DNA of 35,208 nt from Flavobacteriales bacterium UBA7666. Its GTDB lineage: Bacteria; Bacteroidota; Bacteroidia; Flavobacteriales_D; Crocinitomicaceae. The stretch is taken from NCBI GenBank assembly GCA_002483265.1, contig DLHO01000001.1, positions 1 to 35,208 of the forward strand, in the 5' to 3' direction. The notes below the pieces were generated by a model, which was not told the origin of the DNA, made no database searches, and was given only the letters and a program-made list of their open reading frames with translations. Every line of letters begins with the position of its first letter. Position 1 is the stretch's first letter. The translations under genes and the position numbers were made by a program. Shown one piece after another: positions 6,828 through 16,060 of this stretch.

Positions 6828-7577
6828 TTGAGTATTAAGACAATATTGGTTTCGCAACCGAAACCAGAAGGCGATAAGTCTCCGTATTTTGATTTGGCCG
6901 AAAAGTATAAGTTGAAAATTGATTTCAGGCCGTTTATTCACGTGGAAGGTGTTTCTGTTCAGGAATTCCGTACTCATAAAATAGATATTAAAGATCATAC
7001 TGCTGTCATATTGACTTCAAAAACTGCGGTTGATCACTTTTTCCGTATTGCAGAAGAAATTCGTTTTGAAGTTCCGGATACAATGAAGTATTTCTGTATT
7101 TCAGAAGCTGTAGCTTTATACCTGCAGAAGTATGTTACATACCGCAAGCGCAAAATTTTCTTTGGTAAACAAACGATTGAAGATTTAGTAGACCCGATCA
7201 AAAAACACAAAGGAGAAAAATTCTTACTTCCTTGCACCGATATTTTACAAGATAAAATTCCCTTGACATTGGAAGAAGCTAAAATCCCATTCACTAAAGC
7301 GATGCTTTACAGAACGGTAGCTTCAGACTTAAGTGATTTGGAAGATGTTTATTACGACATGCTTGTTTTCTTTAGTCCGGGTGGAATTGAAAGTTTATTC
7401 AAGAATTTCCCTGACTTTAAGCAAAACAAAACATTGATCGCTGCATTCGGACCTACAACCGCAAACGCAGTTGTGAAAAACAATTTGAGATTAGATGTTC
7501 ATGCACCCATGCCAAACGCACCAAGCATGACAGCAGCAATTGAGAATTTTATTAAAGAGCATAATAAGAAGAAGTGA
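6828..7577 (+). CDS. hemD: uroporphyrinogen-III synthase, 249 aa
   Basis: Cyclises hydroxymethylbilane to uroporphyrinogen III in heme synthesis (cytoplasm). The family is poorly conserved, but the two-domain pattern is visible: KTILVSQPKPEG at the N-terminus, AVILTSKTAVDHFF closing domain one's first half, FCISEAVALYL, then KFLLPCTDIL, YRTVASDL and MLVFFSPGGIESLF. It ends with AFGPTTANAVVKNNLRLDVHAPMPNAPSMTAAI, which corresponds to the conserved GxxTAxAxxxxG...P block. Length is normal. The start is TTG at 6828 (encoding M-SIKTIL); no ATG lies nearby in frame. The neighbour DUF4271 supports the call. Confidence 0.85.
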   Translation: MSIKTILVSQPKPEGDKSPYFDLAEKYKLKIDFRPFIHVEGVSVQEFRTHKIDIKDHTAVILTSKTAVDHFFRIAEEIRFEVPDTMKYFCISEAVALYLQKYVTYRKRKIFFGKQTIEDLVDPIKKHKGEKFLLPCTDILQDKIPLTLEEAKIPFTKAMLYRTVASDLSDLEDVYYDMLVFFSPGGIESLFKNFPDFKQNKTLIAAFGPTTANAVVKNNLRLDVHAPMPNAPSMTAAIENFIKEHNKKK

Positions 7578-7652
7578 AACTTCTGATAAATGATCAAGCG
7601 TTAGTGCAGATCAGCAAAGAGGTTTAATTCCAAAATAAAGAACAAATATTTT

Positions 7653-7684
7653 ACTTAGGGGCGCGATTAATCGCGCCCCTAAGT
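7653..7684. repeat. perfect 32-base palindrome
   Basis: ACTTAGGGGCGCGATT followed directly by its exact reverse complement AATCGCGCCCCTAAGT, with no spacer. It sits 76 bases after the hemD stop and 129 before PBP1A. It could act as a terminator without a T-run, or be a REP-like element. Confidence 0.8.
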
Positions 7685-7812
7685 GTTTAACCTATTTCAA
7701 CATTCTTTTTAGCATTTTTTTGTTAGAAAGTATCTTTCAAATCGATGAACTATTGCTTCCTAATTTCGATATTTGCTGTTGCGAATCGAATTTCGTTATT
7801 TTTACCATTCAA

Positions 7813-10341
7813 ATGAGTCGTATGGCACAAAAAAGTAAAGGGCCCACTGGGTCTTTTTCACCGAAAGAGCATAAAAGAGCAACGATCACTTATTGGTTGT
7901 TGGCCACTTTTCCGCTTTATTTCATTGGAGCATTGCTTTTATTTCAATCGGAAGACAATCTTCCTCCTGTTGCGATGCTTGACAATCCACCGGAATTACT
8001 GGCTTCTGTTATTATTGCTGATGATGGTGAAACAGAATTGGGGCGTTACTGGAAAATCAACAGAACTTCTGTTGAATACCGCAAGATCAGTCCGAATGTA
8101 ACCGATGCATTGATTTCTACGGAAGATGAGCGTTTTCATGAGCACTCCGGAGCAGATTTCAGAGCGATCGGACGTGCAATTATCAATGTTGGTGGTGCCG
8201 GTGGTGCTTCTACCATTACACAACAGCTAGCAAAACAATTGTATACACTTCAATTGCGCGAGCGTCAGGAATTGGCAAGAGCAAATGGCGAAGACGTGGA
8301 AAGCGGTTCCTCCGGAAGAATTGGAAGAATGTGGAATCGTTTGAATGAAAAAGCACGTGAAAATATTATTGCAACGCGTTTAGAGGCTCGATTTACCAAG
8401 GAAGAAATCATCACCATGTATTTGAATCAGTTCGATTTCTTATACAATGCCGTAGGAATCTCCAATGCATCTAAAGTCTATTTCAATAAGAAACCAAGCG
8501 CATTATCCAAAGAAGAAGCAGCAATGCTTGTAGGAATGTGTAAAAATCCCGCACTTTACAATCCGTATACTTTCAAAATCAAAAACTACCGACTTTCTAT
8601 AGCAACGAATAAAGGTGTAAGTTCTGAATCTGTTACCAGCGCTGAGATTGCAGATGCCAGAGCTGCTGATAGTTTGCGTGCATTGACAAGGCGTAACCAG
8701 GTTTTAATGCAATGGTTAAAAAATTCGGATGAAGGAAATGAAGCTTTACGTCAAAAACTAACTCAGGCGGAATATGACAGATTGAGTAAAAAACCTTTGA
8801 TTACAAACTATCAAATAGTAGATCACAAACGCGGAATTGCACCATACTTCAGAGAATCGCTGCGCAATGAAGTGACTGAATTATTGAATACAAAGAACGA
8901 AGACGGTTCATTCGTCTATAAACGCGAAGATGGTCTTCCGTATGATATTTACAGAGACGGATTGCGCATTTATACCACACTGAATGCAGATATGCAGGAG
9001 CATGCGGAATATGCACTGGAAAAACATTTGAGTGAAACCTTGCAGCCACAGTTTGATAGAAACAACAAATCTGCAAAGAACTGGCCTTTCTCCAATTCAC
9101 TTTCTGAAGACGAAGTAAAAAGTATTTTAAGATCTTCCATGCGCCGATCAGATCGTTACCGACTTCTTTCAGAAGCAGGAGTCTCTGATGAAGAGATCAA
9201 ACGCATTTTCAATGAACCGGTTCAAATGCGTGTATTCAGTTGGAGAGGTGAACGGGATACGGTAATGAGTCCAATGGATTCAATCCGCTATTACAAGTCC
9301 TTTTTACAAGCTGGATTAATTTCGATCGAACCAAGTACCGGATTTGTGAAAGCATGGGTTGGAGGAGCAAATATTGACCATTTTGCATACGATCACGTAA
9401 AATTAGGGAAACGACAAGTGGGATCTACGATCAAACCATTTGTTTATGCAGCCGGGATTACCATGAACGTAGTAAAACCAGGTTTGGTAGTACCAAATAT
9501 TGCCTATTGTGTGGATTTGTATGATCCGAACGGAAATCCGGATGGGCAGTGGTGCCCGCGAAATTCAGATGGTAGTGGGAACGGAGGAACTATTTCAATT
9601 ATGAAAGGACTTGCTTTGTCGAAAAACAACATTGCCGTTTACATTATGAAGCAAATGGGTGCGCTTGCCGGTCCAAAAACAGTAGCGAAACTCATGCGTG
9701 ATATGGATATCGAATTGCGCGATCTGGATATCGTTCCGGCTATGTGTTTGGGTTCAATGGACTTGTCGCTTTACGAGTTAGTTGGAGCTCAATCCACTTT
9801 TGTAAACAAAGGAATTTTCAATAAGCCAACGAGTATTCTGCGCATTGAAGATCGTTCAGGCCATGTTATTTACAGTGCTAAGACTGTTTCCAAAGAAGCT
9901 ATGAATGAAAACGTGGCATACACCATTCTGAAAATGATGAAAGGTGTTGTTCAGGGTGGTACAGCAAGCAGACTGCGTGGTGGTTCCGAATACGGAAATA
10001 TTCCATATCCAACAGCAGGAAAAACAGGAACTACGCAAAACAACTCCGATGGATGGTTTGTAGGTTTGACACCAGATCTTGCAACAGGAGTTTGGGTTGG
10101 AGCTGAAGACCGCGGAGTTCGTTTCCGAAGCACTGATCAAGGTCAGGGAGCGCGAACGGCACTTCCAATCTATGGTTATTACATGAACAAGGTCTACAAA
10201 GATCCTAAAATAGCCATCTCGACCACTGATTTTGAAGCTCCTCGGAATTTTGACAGTTCCGTATTTAATTTGACCGGAGTAGAAATTGATCCGGAAGTCG
10301 CCGACTCGACAACTACCATTGTCGATCAAATACAAATGTGA
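7813..10341 (+). CDS. class A penicillin-binding protein (PBP1A-type), 842 aa
   Basis: Bifunctional peptidoglycan synthase: polymerises lipid II and cross-links stem peptides. After a short cytoplasmic tail there is one membrane helix at about residues 23-46 (TYWLLATFPLYFIGALLLF). The GT51 glycosyltransferase domain has STEDERFHEHSG with catalytic E104 and GGASTITQQLAKQLYT. The transpeptidase domain has the serine nucleophile S538 in GSTIKPFVYAAG, SKN (603-605) and KTGTT (737-741). All key residues are intact. ATG 7813 (MSRMAQ) is chosen; ATG 7822 is nearly as good, and an upstream in-frame TTG at 7720 would add an unlikely cysteine-rich stretch. scoA follows 10 bases after the stop. Confidence 0.93.
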   Translation: MSRMAQKSKGPTGSFSPKEHKRATITYWLLATFPLYFIGALLLFQSEDNLPPVAMLDNPPELLASVIIADDGETELGRYWKINRTSVEYRKISPNVTDALISTEDERFHEHSGADFRAIGRAIINVGGAGGASTITQQLAKQLYTLQLRERQELARANGEDVESGSSGRIGRMWNRLNEKARENIIATRLEARFTKEEIITMYLNQFDFLYNAVGISNASKVYFNKKPSALSKEEAAMLVGMCKNPALYNPYTFKIKNYRLSIATNKGVSSESVTSAEIADARAADSLRALTRRNQVLMQWLKNSDEGNEALRQKLTQAEYDRLSKKPLITNYQIVDHKRGIAPYFRESLRNEVTELLNTKNEDGSFVYKREDGLPYDIYRDGLRIYTTLNADMQEHAEYALEKHLSETLQPQFDRNNKSAKNWPFSNSLSEDEVKSILRSSMRRSDRYRLLSEAGVSDEEIKRIFNEPVQMRVFSWRGERDTVMSPMDSIRYYKSFLQAGLISIEPSTGFVKAWVGGANIDHFAYDHVKLGKRQVGSTIKPFVYAAGITMNVVKPGLVVPNIAYCVDLYDPNGNPDGQWCPRNSDGSGNGGTISIMKGLALSKNNIAVYIMKQMGALAGPKTVAKLMRDMDIELRDLDIVPAMCLGSMDLSLYELVGAQSTFVNKGIFNKPTSILRIEDRSGHVIYSAKTVSKEAMNENVAYTILKMMKGVVQGGTASRLRGGSEYGNIPYPTAGKTGTTQNNSDGWFVGLTPDLATGVWVGAEDRGVRFRSTDQGQGARTALPIYGYYMNKVYKDPKIAISTTDFEAPRNFDSSVFNLTGVEIDPEVADSTTTIVDQIQM

Positions 10342-10351
10342 TAGAAAAGCC

Positions 10352-11047
10352 ATGAATAAAGTTGTAAAAAACGTTGAAGAAGCCTTAGTTGGCATTGAAG
10401 ATAATATGACCTTGATGGTTGGCGGATTTGGATTGTGTGGAATCCCGGAAAACTCTATTGCACAATTGGTGAAAATGGGGACAAAAGGATTGACCTGTAT
10501 TTCAAACAATGCCGGAGTAGATGATTTTGGATTGGGTTTATTACTACAGAAGAAGCAAGTCAAGAAAATGATCTCATCATATGTTGGCGAAAACGAAGAA
10601 TTTGAGCGTCAAATGCTTTCAGGAGAACTGGAAGTTGATTTGATTCCGCAAGGTTCTTTAGCTGAACGCTGTAGAGCAGGAGGAGCCGGAATTCCGATGT
10701 TTTTCACTCCTGCAGGTTACGGAACGGAAGTCGCTGAAGGAAAAGAAGTACGCATTTTCAACGGGAAACCACATATTTTGGAAAGCGCCTTAACAGCAGA
10801 TTTTGCAATTGTAAAAGCATGGAAAGGTGATACAGAAGGAAATCTGATTTTTAAAGCAACAGCTCGCAATTTCAATCCGATGATGGCAATGGCTGGAAAG
10901 ATTACCATTGCTGAAGTGGAAGAATTAGTTCCTGCCGGGGAATTGGATCCAAACTTCATTCATACGCCAGGAATCTTCATTCAGCGCATTTTCAAAGGAG
11001 AAAAGTTTGAAAAACGCATTGAACAACGCACTGTTCGAACTAAATAA
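10352..11047 (+). CDS. scoA: 3-oxoacid CoA-transferase subunit A, 231 aa
   Basis: Alpha subunit of succinyl-CoA:3-ketoacid CoA transferase, which moves CoA from succinyl-CoA to acetoacetate in ketone-body and short-chain acid use. Recognised by NKVVKNVEEALVGI, MVGGFGLCGIPE, CISNNAGVDDFGLGLLL, the PQGSLAERCRAGGAGIPMFFTPAGYGT block and TARNFNPMMAMAG. The start is ATG 10352; the open frame runs further up, overlapping PBP1A, but those residues are not family-like. The partner scoB is not next to it but 3.6 kb downstream, behind two membrane-protein genes. The next ATG follows the TAA with no gap, so the genes are almost certainly cotranscribed. Confidence 0.93.
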   Translation: MNKVVKNVEEALVGIEDNMTLMVGGFGLCGIPENSIAQLVKMGTKGLTCISNNAGVDDFGLGLLLQKKQVKKMISSYVGENEEFERQMLSGELEVDLIPQGSLAERCRAGGAGIPMFFTPAGYGTEVAEGKEVRIFNGKPHILESALTADFAIVKAWKGDTEGNLIFKATARNFNPMMAMAGKITIAEVEELVPAGELDPNFIHTPGIFIQRIFKGEKFEKRIEQRTVRTK

Positions 11048-12853
11048 ATGACATTCTTTCGATTAGATAATAAGTGGCTGATTTGGCCACTTTTTCTTTT
11101 TCTGATGGGTTATGCCATCTTAAGAGCCATATTCGTTGAACCGTTGTTTGATGAATTGGCAACCCTTTATTGGTATATCCAAACTGGCTACTTACCAGGT
11201 CGTGGAGCAACCATGGATGCAAACAATCACATTCTCAATTCCCTGATTTCGCATCAATTTTTCCGGCTTTTCGGCGATCACTTTTTTGTTTACAGACTAT
11301 TTTCGCTTTGCACCTTCCCCATTTATTTCTTTGCAGGCAGGAAACTCTTATCAAAGTCCGGAACACCGTTTTCATTTCTCATTCTCCTGGCTTTGGTTTC
11401 CGTCCATTGGATCTTTGACTATTTTTCATTTTCGCGCGGATATGGCCCTTCCCTGGCTTTCCTCCTACTTGCTTTTTGCTTTATTCAGAAGTGGATGGAA
11501 AATCAAAAGACAACTTACTATGTTGGGATCATTCTCTCATTCCTAATTGCTTTACTGTGCAATTTAAGCTTGCTGATTCCTTTGGTTCTGCTTCTATTCT
11601 ACCTCATCTTTATTTCCATCATTCGCATCAAGTATTTTAAAACCAAACAACTCATTGGTTTCTGGATCACCACACTCTGCTTCATTGCCTTTCTGATTCC
11701 GGTTTACATTTACATTCTTAAACTTAAAAAAGCCGGAGCGCTTTGGTGGGGAAGTAAAGAAGGACTCTGGGAAGTGACTGGAAAATCAATCAGTAGAACC
11801 ATCTTTTTCTCCGAAAGCAGCGTGATAAAATACCTGCTTTTATTCTGGATTGCTTTTATTTTAGTCAAGCTCATTTCACGTTTGAAAAACGATGGTCTCC
11901 GGAATATAGTATGCGATTTAACCTGGTGGCTTCCGGTGCTTTTCATTGTCATACTTCTCAGTATCGAAATCAGCTCCAGAATTCTGGATGTGAACTATCC
12001 AATGGATCGTGTGGGAATGTATTTGGTTCCCTTGTTCATTCTCTCATTCGGTCTCAGCATTCAGAAATCCGAAGTGCTGCGCTGGAGCCTGCTCTTATTG
12101 CTTTGGTTTCCGGCATCCTTTATTTTCAACCTAAATTTAAACACTTCTATTTTTTCCCCGGAAGATCGGATTCACAGCAATTTCTATCAAAAAATGCTTC
12201 AGAAAATTCCATCCAACAGCACTGTTTCTGCTGATTACGTATCACAGGCAAGCTTCGCATATCTTACACGGGATGAGAAAATCCCACACATTGCAACAGA
12301 TTATTTACCGGAAGATTCGTTAAGCAGAGGAGATTACCACATTTCCTGGGTCGAAAAATTGAATTGGCCGGATTATTCCTGCATTCTTCAGGATCCGGTA
12401 AGTGGTACCAGATTATACAAAAGAAACACGCTATTTGAAAAACAAGTTGTTCTGGATACGGTAATACACATCCAAAAAAGTAGGGATGCCGTTATTCCTG
12501 TTCTGGATCTGGATTTGAGTTCATTCGCAAACAAGTTGATTCAAACACAGATAGAAGGAATGATTCAATTGGACCAATACTGTCTGGACTTGAACCTGCG
12601 GCACGAAATTCAATCCAGGAAAGGCGAATTCAGAAGAACAGACAATACCCGTTTTAATTGGTATTTTGGGAGAAAGACCAACTATCAGTTCCAATATCCC
12701 AATCATTTGATCTCCATTCTTCCGGAAGATCGTTCGCTGCATATCCGCTTTTACAATGATGACCGGAATGAAGTAAATCTTTCAGCTATTCGTTTGAAAA
12801 TAGTTGTTGTAACCAAAAAGTCAGATAACTTAGTAACCCGAATTAATCAGTAA
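11048..12853 (+). CDS. GT-C-like polytopic membrane glycosyltransferase, paralogue 1, 601 aa
   Basis: Not a named gene. The first ~390 residues hold about ten to eleven membrane helices; the last ~210 contain none and look beta-rich, as in periplasmic tails of GT-C enzymes. After helix one comes EPLFDELATLYW with D35-E36, then MDANNHILNS with D57, N59, N60 and H61. An acidic pair in the first outside loop followed by an N/H motif is the layout of GT39/ArnT-type transferases using polyprenyl-phosphate sugars. The downstream paralogue has these residues at identical positions and also shares VTGKxxSR, VNYPxDRxxMYL and LNLNTSxFSPxDR. GT-C function is an inference. It begins one base after the scoA stop. 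Confidence 0.78.
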   Translation: MTFFRLDNKWLIWPLFLFLMGYAILRAIFVEPLFDELATLYWYIQTGYLPGRGATMDANNHILNSLISHQFFRLFGDHFFVYRLFSLCTFPIYFFAGRKLLSKSGTPFSFLILLALVSVHWIFDYFSFSRGYGPSLAFLLLAFCFIQKWMENQKTTYYVGIILSFLIALLCNLSLLIPLVLLLFYLIFISIIRIKYFKTKQLIGFWITTLCFIAFLIPVYIYILKLKKAGALWWGSKEGLWEVTGKSISRTIFFSESSVIKYLLLFWIAFILVKLISRLKNDGLRNIVCDLTWWLPVLFIVILLSIEISSRILDVNYPMDRVGMYLVPLFILSFGLSIQKSEVLRWSLLLLLWFPASFIFNLNLNTSIFSPEDRIHSNFYQKMLQKIPSNSTVSADYVSQASFAYLTRDEKIPHIATDYLPEDSLSRGDYHISWVEKLNWPDYSCILQDPVSGTRLYKRNTLFEKQVVLDTVIHIQKSRDAVIPVLDLDLSSFANKLIQTQIEGMIQLDQYCLDLNLRHEIQSRKGEFRRTDNTRFNWYFGRKTNYQFQYPNHLISILPEDRSLHIRFYNDDRNEVNLSAIRLKIVVVTKKSDNLVTRINQ

Positions 12854-12857
12854 CGCT

Positions 12858-14651
12858 TTGATTCAAAGAAACTCCAAGACACAAATTACAACCTGGATCC
12901 TCTTTTTGGGTTTATTGGTTTATGCTATTTTGAGAGCATGGATAGTTGAACCTATTCACGATGAAGTGGCAACTTATTTTCATTACATTGAAACAGGAGA
13001 AATCAGAGGTGGTCGTTCATTAATGGATGCCAATAATCATTTACTGAACAGTTGGTTGGGAAATCTATCTTATAGCTGGTTCGGAGAACATTTTTTCCTA
13101 TTCAGACTTCCGGCATTACTTTGCTTTTGCCTCTATTTCTGGTCGAGCAGAAAACTAACCCGCAACCTCAATCTGGGTCTTTGGGGAGAATTGTGTTTCG
13201 TTGCACTAAATACCATTCCTTGGATTTTTGATTATTTCAGCTATACCCGCGGTTACGGACTTGCGATCGGCTTCTTTATTGCTGCGCTCCTGCAACTATC
13301 CTTGTGGTTGAAAGAAAAACATACCGGTCATTTGATCTTGCTCTTACTATTCCTTTATTTAGCAGTTCTCTCCAACCTGACTTATCTGATCACCAGTTTA
13401 ATCTTGGTAGCGTATATCATTTTCATTACCCTCCTTCATTCGAAGAAGATCGGAATCAAAGCACTGATGTTTCATACATTTTTGCTGATTGTTTTCTGTT
13501 TTTCACTGATTCCGCTCATCGATTTCAGTTTTGAACTAAAAGAAGCCGGAGCTTTGTACTATGGAAGCTTGGACGGTCTTTGGTGGGTCACCGGAAAAAC
13601 CCTTTCGCGGTACATTTTATTCTACGATGCAAACTGGCTTCGGGTTGCTTATGTCTTAATCGGATTAACAGGTACGGTGATCCTCTTCCTGCAATGGAAA
13701 AAAGAGTCGTGGCTTCAATTTCTGACAAGTACTTCTTTCTGGCTTTCTATGCTAATTGCCGGAAACATCTTCGCCATTCTTTTTCTGGCAAAGGTCATGA
13801 AAGTAAACTACCCGGAAGATCGTGCAGCCATGTATTTGATTCCACTAAGTATTTTGGCTCTAACCTCACTTTTTGCACAGAATAAGTTCTCCAAATACTT
13901 TCTCTTTGTTCTCTTACTATTTCCGGTAAGTTTTATTCTGAAATTGAACCTGAATACCTCTGTCTTTTCGCCGGATGATCGAATGAGTAAAGCATTTTAT
14001 CAAGGCGCTACGAAAGATCTGAAACCGAATGAAACAGTAAGTATCTATCCCATTCAGCAATTGACTTATGCTTACTTTGAGCGCACCAATCCGAATCGCC
14101 AAACGAAACACATTGGAACCATTCAAAAAGACTTTCTTCCAAGTAGTGATTTGATCCTTACTAAAACCACCTGGTTGTTTCCAAAAGACGATATCAGCGC
14201 CTATCGGGTGGTGGCAAAAGATCCAGCCAGCACTTACATCGCACTAAAAAGAAAAACACCGTTTAAACAAATCCATTTGTTCGATTACATTGGCAAAACG
14301 AAGCAATCCGATGAGGAGTTTATCTTGTTTTACGATGGCCCTATTCGTTCGGAATGGAGAAATAAATTGATTCAAATAGATCTGAAAGGCGATTTGAAAA
14401 CCGATAAGGAATTGAACGATTTTAATGTGGTGATTTCCACCAATGATTCGTTGGATGTAAATCTGAGATATGAGTATCAAAACCTTCGTTGGTATTATGG
14501 AGAGAATGTGCAGCAGTTTAAATTGAACTATCCGTATACCGCAAAGCATTTTCTCAGTGAAGAATCCCGATTGATTATTTATATTTGGAACCCGGAAAGA
14601 AAGCATTTCAAGCTTACGAATCCTACAATTCAGATTATTGAGTTAAAATAA
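12858..14651 (+). CDS. GT-C-like polytopic membrane glycosyltransferase, paralogue 2, 597 aa
   Basis: Tandem paralogue of the preceding gene, aligned over its full length. The candidate active-site residues fall at the same numbers: E31, D35, E36, D57, N59, N60, H61. It has about ten to eleven membrane helices up to residue ~390, then a soluble beta-rich tail (for example LNYPYTAKHFLSEESRLIIYIW) shared in outline with paralogue 1. The start is TTG at 12858, four bases after the previous stop; no ATG in frame precedes helix one. scoB starts five bases after this stop. Likely role: transfer of a sugar from a lipid carrier on the outer face of the inner membrane; acceptor unknown. The duplication is clearly old, since the two copies have diverged outside the motif blocks. 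Confidence 0.78.
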   Translation: MIQRNSKTQITTWILFLGLLVYAILRAWIVEPIHDEVATYFHYIETGEIRGGRSLMDANNHLLNSWLGNLSYSWFGEHFFLFRLPALLCFCLYFWSSRKLTRNLNLGLWGELCFVALNTIPWIFDYFSYTRGYGLAIGFFIAALLQLSLWLKEKHTGHLILLLLFLYLAVLSNLTYLITSLILVAYIIFITLLHSKKIGIKALMFHTFLLIVFCFSLIPLIDFSFELKEAGALYYGSLDGLWWVTGKTLSRYILFYDANWLRVAYVLIGLTGTVILFLQWKKESWLQFLTSTSFWLSMLIAGNIFAILFLAKVMKVNYPEDRAAMYLIPLSILALTSLFAQNKFSKYFLFVLLLFPVSFILKLNLNTSVFSPDDRMSKAFYQGATKDLKPNETVSIYPIQQLTYAYFERTNPNRQTKHIGTIQKDFLPSSDLILTKTTWLFPKDDISAYRVVAKDPASTYIALKRKTPFKQIHLFDYIGKTKQSDEEFILFYDGPIRSEWRNKLIQIDLKGDLKTDKELNDFNVVISTNDSLDVNLRYEYQNLRWYYGENVQQFKLNYPYTAKHFLSEESRLIIYIWNPERKHFKLTNPTIQIIELK

Positions 14652-14656
14652 CAGAT

Positions 14657-15313
14657 ATGGCACTAGATAAAAACGGAATAGCAAAACGAATTGCACAGGA
14701 GCTAAGAGATGGTTGGTATGTGAATTTAGGAATTGGTATTCCAACTTTGGTTGCAAATTACATTCCTGAGGGCATTGAAGTTGAATTCCAATCTGAAAAC
14801 GGAATTTTAGGAATGGGTCCTTTTCCTTTTGAGGGAGAAGAAGATCCGGATCTGATCAATGCCGGAAAACAAACCATCACTGCACGCAAAGGTGCTGCGT
14901 TCTTTGATTCAGCGATGTCTTTTGCGATGATTCGCGGTCAACACGTTCAATTAACCGTTCTTGGTGCCATGGAGGTTTCACAAAACGGAGATATTGCCAA
15001 TTGGAAAATTCCCGGGAAAATGGTGAAAGGAATGGGTGGAGCGATGGATTTGGTTGCTTCCGCTGAGAATATCATTGTTGCCATGATGCATACCAATAAA
15101 GCAGGTGAATCGAAAATATTGAAAGCATGTACTTTACCTTTAACCGGTGTAGGTTGTGTGAAGAAAGTAGTCACCGAATTAGCAGTATTGGAAATCAAAG
15201 ACAATAAATTTCACCTGATCGAGCGCGCTCCGGGAGTTAGTGTGGAAGAAATCGTTTCAAAAACAGAAGGAGATCTGGTAGTTCCGGATTTTGTTCCTGA
15301 AATGAGCATTTAA
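14657..15313 (+). CDS. scoB: 3-oxoacid CoA-transferase subunit B, 218 aa
   Basis: Beta (catalytic) subunit partnering ScoA. The active-site glutamate that forms the enzyme-CoA thioester is E47 in QSENGILGMGP. Also visible are NLGIGIPTLVANYIP, TARKGAAFFDSAMSFAMIRGQH, TVLGAMEVSQNGDIANWKIPGKMVKGMGGAMDL and CTLPLTGVGCVKKVVTELAV, all standard for the family, and the length is normal. The ATG at 14657 is five bases beyond the second membrane gene, so the subunit is produced from the same transcript as scoA despite 3.6 kb between them. Confidence 0.94.
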   Translation: MALDKNGIAKRIAQELRDGWYVNLGIGIPTLVANYIPEGIEVEFQSENGILGMGPFPFEGEEDPDLINAGKQTITARKGAAFFDSAMSFAMIRGQHVQLTVLGAMEVSQNGDIANWKIPGKMVKGMGGAMDLVASAENIIVAMMHTNKAGESKILKACTLPLTGVGCVKKVVTELAVLEIKDNKFHLIERAPGVSVEEIVSKTEGDLVVPDFVPEMSI

Positions 15314-15343
15314 TAAAATTCCCTTTTTTACGTTATCCAACTC

Positions 15344-16060
15344 ATGATACAAAAGTTATCCATTCTTATTCCGGCATACAACGAAGGGCCAACCATTCAC
15401 CTGATCTTAGATAAGATCAAGAAGGTGCAACTGGAAAACGATATTCACAAAGAATTGGTAATCGTAAATGATTGTTCTAAAGATAATACAGTTGAACGCA
15501 TTGAAGCTTATATAGCTGCCAATCCTGAAATGGATATTCGTCTGTTTTCTCAGCCCCATAATCAGGGAAAGGGAGCCGCAATCAATCGTGCAATTCAGGA
15601 ATCTACAGGTGATTATATCATTGTTCAGGATGCTGACTTGGAATACGACCCGGAAGAATACAACTTGCTATTAAAGCCGGTTTATATGGATAATGCGGAT
15701 GTTGTTTACGGATCCCGTTTTATGGGCCACCAACCTCATCGCATTCTTTTTTACTGGCATTCCAAAGGAAATAAATTCCTGACAGGTCTCTCCAATATGA
15801 TGACGAATTTAAACTTAACGGACATGGAAACGTGTTATAAGTTAATTCGCGCTTCGATCGCAAAAGATCTGAAGATTAAGGAAAATCGTTTTGGAATTGA
15901 ACCGGAAATCACCGCAAAATTAGCTAAGAGAAAAGGAATCCGCATCTATGAAGTGGGTATTTCCTATTACGGAAGAACCTATGAAGAAGGCAAGAAAATT
16001 GGCTGGAAAGATGGGTTTAGAGCGATTTACTGCATTATCAAGTATAAGTTCACCAATTAA
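15344..16060 (+). CDS. family 2 glycosyltransferase, polyprenyl-phosphate sugar synthase type, 238 aa
   Basis: Cytoplasmic-face GT-A enzyme resembling dolichyl-phosphate mannose/glucose synthases, which load a sugar from a nucleotide donor onto polyprenyl phosphate. Seen: LSILIPAYNEGPTI, VIVNDCSKDNT, QPHNQGKGAAINRAIQ, the metal site QDADLEYDPEEY (D96, D98), VVYGSRFMG, and DMETCYKLIRA with ENRFGIEPEITAKLA, a C-terminal block typical of this subgroup. No membrane helices follow, so it is the soluble form. It lies 30 bases after scoB. The two GT-C-like genes upstream would need just such a lipid-linked donor, which is a plausible but unproven link. Confidence 0.87.
   Translation: MIQKLSILIPAYNEGPTIHLILDKIKKVQLENDIHKELVIVNDCSKDNTVERIEAYIAANPEMDIRLFSQPHNQGKGAAINRAIQESTGDYIIVQDADLEYDPEEYNLLLKPVYMDNADVVYGSRFMGHQPHRILFYWHSKGNKFLTGLSNMMTNLNLTDMETCYKLIRASIAKDLKIKENRFGIEPEITAKLAKRKGIRIYEVGISYYGRTYEEGKKIGWKDGFRAIYCIIKYKFTN

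Noticed and set aside
7720..7812. Upstream extension of PBP1A from a TTG
   Set aside because: It would add a cysteine-rich, non-family segment before the normal short cytoplasmic tail.
10286..10351. Upstream extension of ScoA overlapping PBP1A
   Set aside because: The conserved family start is at ATG 10352; the extra residues are the other frame of the PBP1A C-terminus.
9856..10563. Long open frame on the minus strand opposite the end of PBP1A and start of scoA
   Set aside because: It lies antisense to two clear genes, is rich in C, S and F, shows no known motif and has no promoter.
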